Source: Bacteroidales bacterium (GTDB lineage: Bacteria; Bacteroidota; Bacteroidia; Bacteroidales; Muribaculaceae). Taken from it: a stretch of 64,000 bases of DNA. Below the pieces are notes generated by a model. The model saw nothing but the letters and a program-made list of their open reading frames with translations. It had not been told where the DNA came from and searched no databases. The position numbers and the translations under genes are program-made. The stretch lies in assembly GCA_022009815.1 (NCBI GenBank), contig CP091725.1, positions 434,001 through 498,000 on the forward strand, given 5' to 3'. How positions within the stretch are numbered: the first letter of the stretch is position 1; each line of letters begins with the position of its first letter. Positions 1-9,893 of the stretch are shown piece by piece.

Positions 1-1513
1 ATATCGTCAATCCTTCGCACGCACTGTTGATGATGCCCGATCCAAACAATTTATTATTTATAATAGTAGCTCCATCAAGGATAAGAACCTTAGTTTTAGG
101 ATTGAACGACACTTTTCCTGTCACTCCATCTATCACACTGAGGTCCTTGCAATTACTCGATGTCACATTCACTTCGTTCACCATAATGCCATATTTCGTC
201 AGGGGCAATCACAACATTGGCTTTCACCAAAAAGCCATCGACTGCAATGCCCTGCAACACTGGGTCGAATGCAGCATTCTCGGGAGCACTGACGTAGCTG
301 CCATCAAGCACGAGTCCAGAGATTTGGCACACTGAGCCGCTTTTCCCGTAAGCCTCCACGTGAGCATTGCGCACGGTAACCACCTGACCGCTTTCGTTTG
401 CCACGCCCTTTATGCCGTAGGTGCCCTCGGCATATACGCTGCAGTTCTCTATCGTCACCGGAGCCTGTTGCAGATGTATGCCATCCTGCACGTTCGACTT
501 GAGATTGAGTTTGCCGCTTCCGCTTATCGTCGTAGCCTTTTCCGCCCAGATACAAGCGAGAGCGACGCTGATGCTATTTTCGCCAATCACATTAATTGTC
601 AAGTCATTGCAGTCTGCATTAAAGATACCCACAGTGCTTTTTCCAGGCGCAATTGTGGCATTTTCAAGAGTAAGCGTCCTTGTTATGCCGTCATACTTCA
701 CTATTCCGCTCACACCGTCAATCACACTGAGGTCGTTGCAGTTGTCCTTCGTGACAGCCACACCAGCCACACTGATGGCATAATTCGGCTTACCAATCAC
801 CAATCTGCCCTTCACAATCTCACCGTCAATAGCCAACGACATACATCCTTTATCGAACACCACCCCCTTAGGCTGCACAATTGCACAGTCTTCGAGAACA
901 ATTCCTCCGAAATACACAACACAACCATTTTTTGCATTTACATCGACACGGGAATTACGCACAGTGAGCACAGACTTTTCGCTAATAAAGCCTCCCACTA
1001 TGCCTGTATTCTCACTATTGATTGTTATCTCGCAATCTTCAATGGTAAGTGGAACATATATAAACAGAATAGCTTCTTTTTTCTTTGTCCTAATGTCGAG
1101 CGTCCCCGGACCGCAAATAGTGGTAGCACTCCGGAACTCCATTCCCTCTCCTTCATTGTTAACAATCCTGTTTGAACCTTTCAGCACAATTCTAAGGCCT
1201 TCACATTCAGAATTAAAAAGACATCTTTCATCTCCGATTCCCGTTATGGTAGCATTTCGAGTGTCAGAGTTTTTGTTGCAGGATCGTACTTCACGCTTCC
1301 TGTCACGCCCTTGATTCCAGAGAGGTCGTTGCAATTTTTTTCCCATACGCTATAGCCATTGATTACAATACCATAATCCGCAGCCTGCATTGTGGCAACG
1401 GCAAACACAGCAAGCAGAACGACGAGCGCCATGCGCATCCAAATGCAACGTCTCGGCAAGGGAGGACCAGCTTTTTCACTGGAAAGAGAGTCTGTCAGGT
1501 TGAATTGTCTCAT
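1..1513 (-). CDS. Secreted repeat protein, frameshifted, runs off the left edge
   Basis: I do not recognise a named family. The ATG at 1513 opens a short leader and a hydrophobic segment (MRMALVVLLAVFAVATMQAA), so the product is probably exported. The mature part is built from homologous units of about 197 residues. Each starts with a CNDLS..DGV.G.VKYD block (antisense positions about 1330, 740 and 145) followed by TLTLENATI and a beta-rich stretch that resembles carbohydrate-binding or right-handed-helix repeats. The frame breaks twice: near 1256, where GAAATGCT should read GAAAATGCT to give LENATI, and near 195, where the third unit continues in another frame. The 3' end is outside the window, so a T9SS tail cannot be checked. 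The frame joins follow clearly from the repeat alignment; the function is unknown. Confidence 0.6.
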
Positions 1514-1651
1514 AATAATTAGTTTTTGGTTTCGGACAGCCACAATATGCCCGATGGATTTGAAAAAAGGTTTAAATTGTAAAAACACTACAAAGCAGCG
1601 CAGATGTGGCACTACGCCAAAAAGCAGTCTAATCAATAACTTATGTTTTTT

Positions 1652-1660
1652 GCAAAGATA
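1652..1660 (-). promoter_or_regulatory. Bacteroidales -7 promoter element
   Basis: TATCTTTGC on the minus strand matches the Bacteroidales TAnnTTTGC -7 consensus. It lies about 140 bases upstream of the ATG at 1513 of the repeat protein. Confidence 0.5.
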
Positions 1661-1797
1661 AAGGATAGGCAACAAAGCAAATAACAAATCTCAAATATTT
1701 TTCGACACAATTCTTTCTTTTTTGTATTTTTCATACATAAAAAACGTTAATAAGTCACAGAAAGGACAACAGCATCCTCTCTGCCGTCGACATGAAA

Positions 1798-1827
1798 AAG
1801 CGGCGCCGGATTTCCCCGACGCCGCTT
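1798..1827 (-). terminator. Intrinsic terminator of the nuclease gene
   Basis: AAGCGGCG and CGCCGCTT form a GC-rich stem. On the minus strand a run of five T follows, about 25 bases after the nuclease stop codon. Confidence 0.75.
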
Positions 1828-1852
1828 CAAGCATTGCGTTTCTATGTTGTTT

Positions 1853-4303
1853 TTATTTTATTGCCACCTTACGGCTGTCGTTGCCGTTCACCACAATGTA
1901 GTAACCGGCAGGCAACGCGATTGTAGTCGAGCCGCTGACTGTTGTGCAGCAAGCCTCGCGCGCATCGACAGTATAGACGTGGATGTCGGCCTCGTTTGCC
2001 GTTTCCACCACCAATTTGCCGTCACGGCAGTAGGCGTCCCATTCAGCATCCGCGCCCACAGCAGCCACCGACGACACAAATGCCGTGATTCTAATGTCGT
2101 CGATGTTCAAACGTCCGCCGCCAACTTGGTTCAGGCGTATGCGCACTGGCTGCGAAGCATTGATTGTTGCCGAGCACTCAACAAGCTGGCTTTTGTCATC
2201 TACGCTGAACTCCTTCACTTTAATCCAATTGCTTCCGTGGTCAACAGAGTAGCTTAGCTCCACAACCGGAGCTGCATCCGAGCCATAAGGAGCGGCGAAG
2301 AACGACACCTCTCCTGCGCCGTCGACCTTGTCCTCAAGCATCGTCAGCGAGCGCTCCCCTTTCTTTCCAGTGCAAAGAGCCTGCGTACCATGCACTTTAT
2401 CGCCTTCACGGGCTGCGATGCCGGCATTCACAACGCTCCATTTGCAAGCCGAGCCATTATAGTTAAACGTGTTGTACGGTCCGGCGCCAGGTTTCTCAAA
2501 ATCCTCAAAGAATGTCACAGGCGCGGTCACCACAGCCTTCACATCCACATCGTCGCCCTCGACGGTTGCCGTGCTGGCAGAGAGCGTGCCATCGTATGTG
2601 CCGGCGGCAGAAGCAGGTATGCGCACATAGATTTCGGCGCCTATTGTCTCAGCCGTTTTAGTGTCGACAGCGAGGCTGCTGCGCCAGTCGCTCTTGTCTG
2701 CGCTCACTTGGAAGCCCTTTGTCACACTCACATCGATTTCATTCTCCTCAACGTTTGAAGCGTAGACAGTCACCTTCACAGGAGCAGAGTCGACACCCGG
2801 AGCCGCCGACAACACGAGTCCGCCTTCCGGCAGGTCGAAACTGATTTCGCGGTCAAGGTCGACAGTGATCACGCTGACCAAGTTAGACTTCATGCCCTTG
2901 ACGTTGCTGAGTTGATATTTATATTCTGTCAGATATTCAAGATCAGTCACGGCATATTGCTGAGCCGCAGCCTTCACCGTTTTCGGGAATCCCGGCACGA
3001 GCGTAGTGCCGTCGGCAAGATACACATTCAGCGTATAGTCGCCGCCGTTCTTGTCAACGTCGACCCAACGGGCTGTAAAGCCGTCGGCAGTCACGTTTGA
3101 TGCAGAAAGAGCGGGAATGCCGTCGACAGCCTGAGCCTTCAGCGTCACCACCGACTTAGCCGAGCCGCTTGTCAGCGTCAGCGTTCCGGTGGCAGATGCC
3201 TGCACAGCCGAAGAATAGGTCAGATTTATCGATGTGCCCTTGTTGGCATCTGCGGCAGCGATGCTTGCAGCCGAAGCCTTGAATCCAGCTCCAGCCACGC
3301 TGACAGCCACATTCTGCGTCAAGCCTTCCGCCTTTACGTTTACAGTATAGGTAAGCGTCGTGTTTACAGCCGTCACACCGAAGTCGACAGTCAAGCCGTT
3401 GTAAGGCGACGTAATCTTCGGGTCGACCACACCGCCCGGAGTCCATCCGATGTTCTGCTTGTCGCCCCAGATATACTCCGCGAGCTCAGGATGGTCGATA
3501 AACGGGTTTCGGTTGTTCTGATGCTTGTAGACAGCGTTGTTGCGGTCAATCTCCTTCTGGCTCACCGGATCCTGCTCGTTCCACTTCAAGAGCAGATTTA
3601 CAGCCCAGGTTGTGTAGCAAGGATAACTGTTTCCGGCAAGCATAGGGCTGCTCCACGAAGCGATTTTGTCGTTATAGCAAGCCGCCATATAGAAATACGT
3701 GCGGGCAAAGTCGCCCTTATACTCGTCAACCGGCTCGAAAACCGTACCCGAGTAGCCCGGGAATGTCGACTTTCCGAGTTTTCCGAGAGCGTCCACACCA
3801 TTGCACGACGGCAACGTTGTTCCGTTGGCACACTCACCGTAAGGGAAGCTGCTGCGCTGTCCGTTCACCTTACCGTCGGTAGGATAAATATGGAACGCGT
3901 CCGACACCATCGGCTGTCCCTTTTTGAACCAGCTTTTCGGGAACGAGTGCTCGCGGTTTACGCAGTCGCCCACATTGCTGTAGTTGCCACACTTCTGCTG
4001 TCCCTCGCGGAATTTCGAAGTGGAATACATGTCCCAATAGTAATTCGTGCCAGGGCGAATGTCCGAATCCTTGTACACGTTCCACAACCCGTCGTAGCCC
4101 ACGTTTTTGTGCGGTCCGACGATTTCACACAGTTGTTTCAACAATTCCTTCTGGCATTTGCCTTCCGCCTTCTTGTAGTACCCCGAAGGCTCCTGCGCAT
4201 ACGCAAAGCCCGAGAATAGGCAAATCAGCAGCGCAACCAATGAGAGTTTTGTCAATTGTCTGTTCATATTGAATTGTCTGTTCATATTGAATTGTCTGTT
4301 CAT
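1853..4303 (-). CDS. Secreted endonuclease I (EndA) family protein with T9SS sorting tail
   Basis: This is an 816-residue exported nuclease. After a signal peptide ending near FAYAQ, residues about 40-280 match the endonuclease I family: the CVNREHSFPKSWF motif carries the expected catalytic His and is followed by DAFHIYPTDGKVNGQRSS. These enzymes cut DNA and RNA nonspecifically outside the cytoplasm. The middle is a series of beta-sandwich domains, then a choice-of-anchor-like jelly-roll (FFEDFEKPG), and the last 70 residues are a T9SS type A sorting domain ending YYIVVNGNDSRKVAIK. The T9SS genes at 14-21 kb are the likely export route. The N-terminus is odd: MNRQFN is repeated because of an 18-bp tandem DNA repeat, so the start could be 4303, 4285 or 4267. 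Confidence 0.88.
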   Translation of the reverse strand: MNRQFNMNRQFNMNRQLTKLSLVALLICLFSGFAYAQEPSGYYKKAEGKCQKELLKQLCEIVGPHKNVGYDGLWNVYKDSDIRPGTNYYWDMYSTSKFREGQQKCGNYSNVGDCVNREHSFPKSWFKKGQPMVSDAFHIYPTDGKVNGQRSSFPYGECANGTTLPSCNGVDALGKLGKSTFPGYSGTVFEPVDEYKGDFARTYFYMAACYNDKIASWSSPMLAGNSYPCYTTWAVNLLLKWNEQDPVSQKEIDRNNAVYKHQNNRNPFIDHPELAEYIWGDKQNIGWTPGGVVDPKITSPYNGLTVDFGVTAVNTTLTYTVNVKAEGLTQNVAVSVAGAGFKASAASIAAADANKGTSINLTYSSAVQASATGTLTLTSGSAKSVVTLKAQAVDGIPALSASNVTADGFTARWVDVDKNGGDYTLNVYLADGTTLVPGFPKTVKAAAQQYAVTDLEYLTEYKYQLSNVKGMKSNLVSVITVDLDREISFDLPEGGLVLSAAPGVDSAPVKVTVYASNVEENEIDVSVTKGFQVSADKSDWRSSLAVDTKTAETIGAEIYVRIPASAAGTYDGTLSASTATVEGDDVDVKAVVTAPVTFFEDFEKPGAGPYNTFNYNGSACKWSVVNAGIAAREGDKVHGTQALCTGKKGERSLTMLEDKVDGAGEVSFFAAPYGSDAAPVVELSYSVDHGSNWIKVKEFSVDDKSQLVECSATINASQPVRIRLNQVGGGRLNIDDIRITAFVSSVAAVGADAEWDAYCRDGKLVVETANEADIHVYTVDAREACCTTVSGSTTIALPAGYYIVVNGNDSRKVAIK

Positions 4304-4307
4304 ATTG
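4254..4307. repeat. Three 18-bp tandem repeats at the nuclease start
   Basis: AATTGTCTGTTCATATTG occurs three times without interruption (4254, 4272, 4290). Each copy holds an in-frame ATG on the minus strand, so three equivalent starts are offered. Confidence 0.9.
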
Positions 4308-4316
4308 AATAGTGAT

Positions 4317-5349
4317 TTATTTGTTGTCTTTCAGTTTGCGTCCGGCAAGCATCCCGCAAGCCGCCATAATATCCTCGCCGCGCGAACGGCGGATTGTGCA
4401 AGTCACGCCGAGCGAGTTCAGCCTGTCGCGGAAAGCCGTCATCCGCCGCTCGTCGCTCGTTTTCAGTTCCGAGCCAGGGATAGCGTGGAAACGGATAAGG
4501 TTGACACGCACCTTCTGTCCCTCCAGGAGTTTTGCAAGAGCGTCGGCATGCGCCTCGTCGTCGTTAAGTCCAGCCCACATGATGTATTCCACAGAGAGAC
4601 GTCGCTGATGTGCGAAATCGTAGTCGCGCAGCATCGTCATCACCTTCTTTATCGGGAAAGCGTTCTCGACAGGCATCAAGCGTTTGCGCTCCTCATGATA
4701 CGGCGAATGCACGCTGATTGCGATATGCACGTCGGTCTGCTCCACAAGGCGTTTCAAATCGCCGAGTTTGCCAATTGACGACACCGTGATGCGCTTCGGG
4801 CTCCACGCCAGTCCCCAACGTTCAGTCAGCACGGCGATGGCACGCACCACCTCGATGTAGTTGTCCATCGGCTCGCCCATACCCATAAACAATGTTGGTG
4901 AGCGTCAGCGACTCAGGAATGCTGAAAATCTGGTTGAGAATCTCCGCCGCCGTCAAATCGCCGTGATAGCCCTGCTTTCCCGTCATGCAGAAACTGCAGT
5001 TCATCTTGCATCCAATCTGCGACGACACGCACAGCGTGGCACGGTCGGCGTCAGGGATGTAGACACTCTCTATCATTTTGCCACCGGCAGTGCGGAACAG
5101 ATATTTCACCGTACCGTCGACACTGCGCATAGCCTCAGCCGGAGCCTCACGCCCCACGCAGTAGCGCTCGCTGAGGCGCGCGCGGTTTGACTTCGACAAG
5201 TTGGTCATTTCGTCGACCGTCGTGGCACGCTTCTCATAAAGCCATTGCGCCATCTGCTTCGCCGTGAACCTCGGCATCGCCATCTCAGCCGCCACCGCTT
5301 CCAAGTCGGCAAGCGACAATCCTAACAATTTTTTTTTCTCTTCTGCCAT
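4317..5349 (-). CDS. rlmN: 23S rRNA (adenine-C2)-methyltransferase RlmN, frameshifted
   Basis: RlmN is a cytoplasmic radical-SAM methylase that modifies 23S rRNA A2503 and some tRNAs at A37. Read in two frames the product is about 345 residues, the normal length. The N-terminal half (start 5349) carries the CxxxCxxC cluster site in CKMNCSFCMTGKQG. The C-terminal half carries MGMGEPMDNY, a Bacteroidales-like WSPKRITVSSIG stretch and the catalytic cysteine in RGEDIMAACGML. The halves meet at about 4887-4889: restoring five T where three are seen gives the family sequence NIVFMGMGEP. The gene is conserved and beneficial, so a sequence error is more likely than decay. It lies just upstream of the nuclease gene on the same strand. 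Confidence 0.95.
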
Positions 5350-5370
5350 ATCATCAATAAAGAGGGAACT

Positions 5371-5379
5371 GCAAAGTTA
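5371..5379 (-). promoter_or_regulatory. -7 element of rlmN
   Basis: TAACTTTGC on the minus strand, 22 bases upstream of the rlmN ATG, matches TAnnTTTGC and implies a short leader. Confidence 0.6.
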
Positions 5380-5466
5380 CAAATATCATTTGGAAACAGA
5401 CTGATTTTTTCAGACATATTAACGAAATGCCTCTTTGATGTCAGAAATCGACCACGGCAACGACAT

Positions 5467-5508
5467 AAAAGCGACAAAGCCCGGCACTAAGCCAAGTTTT
5501 GTCGCTTT
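5467..5508 (-). terminator. Hairpin terminator
   Basis: AAAAGCGACAAA and TTTGTCGCTTT pair across a 17-base loop downstream of the stop codon at 5565 and end in a T tract on the minus strand. Confidence 0.65.
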
Positions 5509-5564
5509 ACATATTTTTTCTCAATCAGCCGCCAGCTCAGAGCGACGGATTATCATGCGGCAGG

Positions 5565-7492
5565 TCAACGCACAACCGCCTTGCCCGTTGTTCCGTCGGC
5601 GCGGCGAACCACATAGATGCCAGGCGCCGGATTTTCCACCTTGCGGCCGTAGAAATCGAAATAACCGACCACCTCAGCCTCATCGGCGGCAATGCTGTCG
5701 ACAGCACCTTCCGGCTGTACTACGAAATCAGCGAGCGAGCGCGGAGCGACCGTCGCAACCGGAGTCATATAGTAGCAGATGCCCGTTACCGTCCACACTT
5801 TGTCGAAATATCCATTAGTGGAACTGTTGTAGATGTCCGTGCCACGGAAATACCAAGCTCGCCAGAGCGGGTTTTGTCGGAAACAAGATGGAACGGCACA
5901 TTGAACTTTCCGTAATAGTCAGGGTCAGGGTAGTTGCCATATTTTTCATCAAACTTCACATCTTTCACCGTCACAAGCTGGAATATCACGTCGCAAGCCT
6001 CGGCAGCGTGAATCTGTTCGAACGTGAGCACCTTAGGTTCCACAACGTTTCCTTCAGAAACGACGCGCCATGCGTCGGCAGCCACCGGCACGAAATCGAT
6101 GCCACCGTCGTCGGAGAAAATCACGTTGCCCACAATGTCGGTGATGTTGTCGCCCTGCTTCACCTTCGTCAAGTCGACCTCCTCGTATCCACAGCCCGAC
6201 GCCGAACGCACCTCGGCAGCCGATTGGGAATCCTGCGCATAGAAGGTGTAGAAATTAGAGTCGATTGCCGTAACCGTAGCCTCACCCTTGTAGACGTAGA
6301 GAGTGGTCATCGAAATGTTGTCCTCGTCAAACAGTTCCTTGAACGAATTGACAGCAATCGTCTCAATCGGACGCCATTCAACAATCTGCGTGCGCGACTG
6401 CGCGCCGTCGGCAGCATATACAATCTTGCCGGACGTCATTGCCGTATTGTCGACTGAAAGCGTCAACACCACGTCGCAACCGTTCTCGCTCTCAGCGTCG
6501 GCCTTTGCCACAGTGGTCGCGGAAACAGACACCTCGCCCGACACCGGCGAAGACAACGAGATGTCGCCCTTCAGATTCTTACCCTTCACATTTATCGTTT
6601 TCGTATATGTCAAGCCCTTGTACACCTTTCCGAAATCAACCGACATATCGGTGATTGTGATTTCCGGAGTTTCCTCAGCGTCAGCCTTGGCGGGAGAGAA
6701 TATCTCATTCCATGTCGATGCCACATGCACCTCGTCGATTACAGCGACCGGAGTTTTTGCCACCGACGACGAACCTTGTCGCAACTCGATGCCGCGCACG
6801 TCGGCAAGCGACTCCGAGCACTCTTCCTCCGCCACAACAGAAGCCGCAGGCTCAGCGTCGCCCTTTGCCGGGTTCACCCATAGCGAGATGCGGTCGTTGT
6901 CGGCTCCGTCAATGATTTCGTATTTCACAACGACAAGATATGTCGTGCCGATCGTACATTCCTCGTCGGCCCACGCTACAGACGTTTTCACATTGCCAAG
7001 GTTTGCCACATTGCGGCTCACGCCCAACTTGAAGCCCTCGCCGGAAGCCTGCGCAAACAAGCCTGCGCCTTCCGACCCGGCCTCGGTATCGCCAAACTTT
7101 GTGGCATCGAGCGAATTGGCACCTGTAAGCGCCATAAACGCAGCCGTGCGCGAACCTGACGGCAACTCGCTCACGTTGACCAACGCAGAATAATATACCG
7201 TGCCTTTTGCCGCATCGGTGCCTTTGTCGCGGAAAAGCATCTGGCAATATTCGCCCGATTCCTTTGTCAGACGCACAGCATTTCCAGCGGCGTTGTCCTG
7301 ATATCCGGCAAACGTCAGCGGAGATTTTGCCACCTGAATAGGCGCCGTTGTTTTCTTTCCGTATTTAACCCATTTTCCATTGCCATAGAGATTACCTTCA
7401 GCATAATCAAACGACTCGGCAAGATAAGTTTCAGCACTTGCCGTCAAAGCCATCGCCATGGTTGCGGCACAAAAAAGTAGAAGTTTCTTCAT
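5565..7492 (-). CDS. Large secreted protein with T9SS sorting tail, frameshifted
   Basis: No named enzyme family is recognised. A clear signal peptide (MKKLLLFCAATMAMALTASA) opens the protein. Residues about 20-250 look like a concanavalin-like jelly-roll (YLAESFDYAEGNLYG, then IDEVHVAS). After it come beta-sandwich domains, one with ITDMSVDFGKVYKG, and a region resembling an OB-fold nucleic-acid-binding domain (LYVYKGEATVTAID). The frame breaks near 5855, where one base is missing before WYFRGTDIYNS. The second frame then runs through DKVWTVTGICYYM to a type A sorting tail (GYFDFYGRKVENPAPGIYVV). Together about 640 residues. The layout resembles secreted nuclease-associated proteins of Bacteroidetes, but no catalytic motif is visible. 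Expected to be surface-attached or secreted by the T9SS. Confidence 0.75.
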
Positions 7493-7629
7493 TTATCCTA
7501 ATATTGAAATTCTTCGCAAGTTACGAAAAAAGGCGACATATAAAAGCGCCACGCCATGCGGAGCAAAAAGATGGCGGCTGAAGCCTCAACCGCCTCAACC
7601 GCCAAAGTTCTGCATTTCTGAATCTTATC

Positions 7630-9619
7630 TTAATTGCGCTCTTTCACCACTCCGAGTCTGTAAGCTGCAAGAAGTTGCTTCAACTCATCAATCTGCTTGC
7701 GCAGCACCTTGCCCTTGTCGGTGTCCTTCACAAGCATCCGCTGCGAATTGAACTCCACAAGGAATGAGTTTGACTTGATGTCGAGCCCTTCCTCGATAGC
7801 CTTCTGCCGCGACTCAAACGGTTCGTGCTGCACAAGCTGCAGCGCGCGCGAATGGAACACCAGCGTATACCCGGCGATTCCCGTCTCAGGCTGATATGCA
7901 CGCGAGAAGCCACCGTCGATAACCAGCATCTTTCCGTTGGCCTTCACCGGCTGCTCTCCCTTTATGGTTTTCACCGGCACATGGCCGTTGATTATGTGCG
8001 AATGAGGGTTGTCGATGCCGAACTCCTGAAGGATTTTGTTGCAAATGTCCTCGCGGTCGCGAAGAGTGTAGTATGCACCTTTCTCCTCCTTGTGCAACTC
8101 CTTGTCGGCAATGAAATAGCGTTCGAATGTAGCCATCTTGTCCTTATCGAACAGCGGAGAGTCGGGACCGCACCACAAGTACCACAGATAGTCGAGCGCA
8201 AAACTCGTCGTGTCGTTGTTATCGTCGAAGAATGCAGCGCGCACCAGTTGGTCAACCCTGTCGAGCAGTCGCTTTCCGGCAAACTTCTCACCGAGGATTG
8301 TCACCTCCTTGAACGAGCCGTCGGCATTCAACGGAATCGAGGCATGGAAAAGCAGATTGTTGTTGCACACAAGATACATGCTTCCCTCTGTCATGAAACA
8401 GCGGATATGCTTGCGCAGCTTTTCGCTGTGGGTGAACGAATTGTGGAGCTTCTCCACCAAATCGCACTCCTCCGCCGTCAGACGGTAAGGATCGTTGGGG
8501 TCGATTGTAGGAAACTCCGAGTCGAGCATCTTATACTCTTTTCCACCATAGCAAAGCATACCGCGCTTAAAGTCAATCTTATCAAGCAACAGACGGCCGT
8601 CCATGCCAAATTCCGGATGGCGCTTTATGATGCCCGCCTCCAGTTTGAACTGAATCACGGCTATCGCCTTGTGCATCTGCGCAATGAGGCGCAACGTCTT
8701 TTCCGGATAAGTTTTGTCGGCATATTTCTGCTTCAACGCAAACACCGCGCATGGGTCGTTGGCATACGTATCCATTGCGAACGTGGCGAGAGGCAACAGG
8801 TTGATGCCATATCCCTCCTCGAGCGTAGTCAGCGTGCCGTAGCGCATCGAGATGCGTATCACGTTGGCTATACAGCTGTCGTTGCCCGCCGCGGCACCCA
8901 TCCACAGCAAGTCGTGGTTGCCCCATTGGATGTCGACGTTGTGGTAGTTGCACAGCGTGTCCATGATGATATGCGCACCCGGCCCGCGGTCGAAAATGTC
9001 GCCCACGATGTGGAGCGAGTCAATCGTGAGCCGCTGAATCAGGTTACACATCGCGATGATGAAATCGTCGGCACGCTGAGTTGAAATTATCGTATTGATA
9101 ATCTGGGTGATATATCCCTGTTTATTCTGATCGTCGACCGTTTCGTGCAGCAATTCCTGAATGATGTAGGAAAACTCCTCCGGCAACGACTTGCGCACCT
9201 TCGAGCGCGTGTATTTCGACGACACGTTCTGGCAGACGCTCACCAGTTTGTTGAGCGTGGTCAGATACCAGTCGTTCATATCCTTCTCCTGCTCCTTGAC
9301 AATCTGCAGCTTCTCCTGCGGATAGTAAATCAGCGTGCACAGCGCCTTCTTCTCCGATTCCCGCAGCGTGTTTCCGAAGATGTCGTTCACCTTACGCTTG
9401 ATTGAGCCGGAGGCGTTTCAGCACATGCTGGAACGCCTCGTATTCACCATGTATGTCGGTCAGAAAATGCTCAGTGCCTTTCGGAAGGTTTAGAATTGCC
9501 TCCAGATTTATGATTTCCGTGCTTGCCGCCGCCACCGTGGGAAACAGGCGCGAGAGGAGTTTCAGATAATGAATATCGAGTGTAATGGCTTGTTCCTGAG
9601 CCTTTTTATTTTCAGACAT
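7630..9619 (-). CDS. fbp: Fructose-1,6-bisphosphatase class 3, frameshifted
   Basis: This enzyme removes the 1-phosphate from fructose-1,6-bisphosphate in gluconeogenesis. Joined, the product is about 660 residues, the usual length of the Bacteroides/Firmicutes class 3 enzyme. The metallophosphoesterase motifs are present in order: FLTDIHGEYEAF, DIFDRGPGAH and QWGNHDLLWMG. The C-terminal half has the expected HIINGHVPV and MLVIDGGFSRAYQ blocks. The first 75 residues (start 9619) are separated from the rest by a frame break at 9416-9418; five A in place of three gives HVLKNASGSIKRKV as in the family. It is divergent from glgB, which fits coordinated control of gluconeogenesis and glycogen storage. 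Confidence 0.95.
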
Positions 9620-9685
9620 TGTTAAATATTTAGTCTTTAGTTATTGTTTGTTAGAAACAGCACAAAACCGAATGTGTTTCGTTTT

Positions 9686-9694
9686 GCAAAGATA
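9686..9694 (-). promoter_or_regulatory. -7 element of fbp
   Basis: TATCTTTGC on the minus strand, 67 bases upstream of the fbp ATG. Confidence 0.6.
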
Positions 9695-9807
9695 GTGTTT
9701 ACAAATCAAAATTGCAAAAAGCGGATACATTATAATTGCGGGCGCCGCCGCCACTCCGTCCAGCCAAATTTGTTCCCTTTTTTTCCATTAATTCATACAA
9801 AAAAGCG

Positions 9808-9816
9808 TATCTTTGC
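9808..9816 (+). promoter_or_regulatory. -7 element of glgB
   Basis: TATCTTTGC about 78 bases upstream of the glgB ATG. With the opposing fbp site it makes a divergent promoter region of about 270 bases. Confidence 0.65.
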
Positions 9817-9893
9817 GAATGAATACAGGCTACTATGTAGAATTTGTCATAAAAACAATAAACTATTTCTGAACAAAAAACTTGAAATTACCG

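Noticed and set aside
7825..9084. Long plus-strand open frame (419 codons) opposite fbp
   Set aside because: It is the mirror of the GC-rich fbp gene, has no family signature and no plausible start context.
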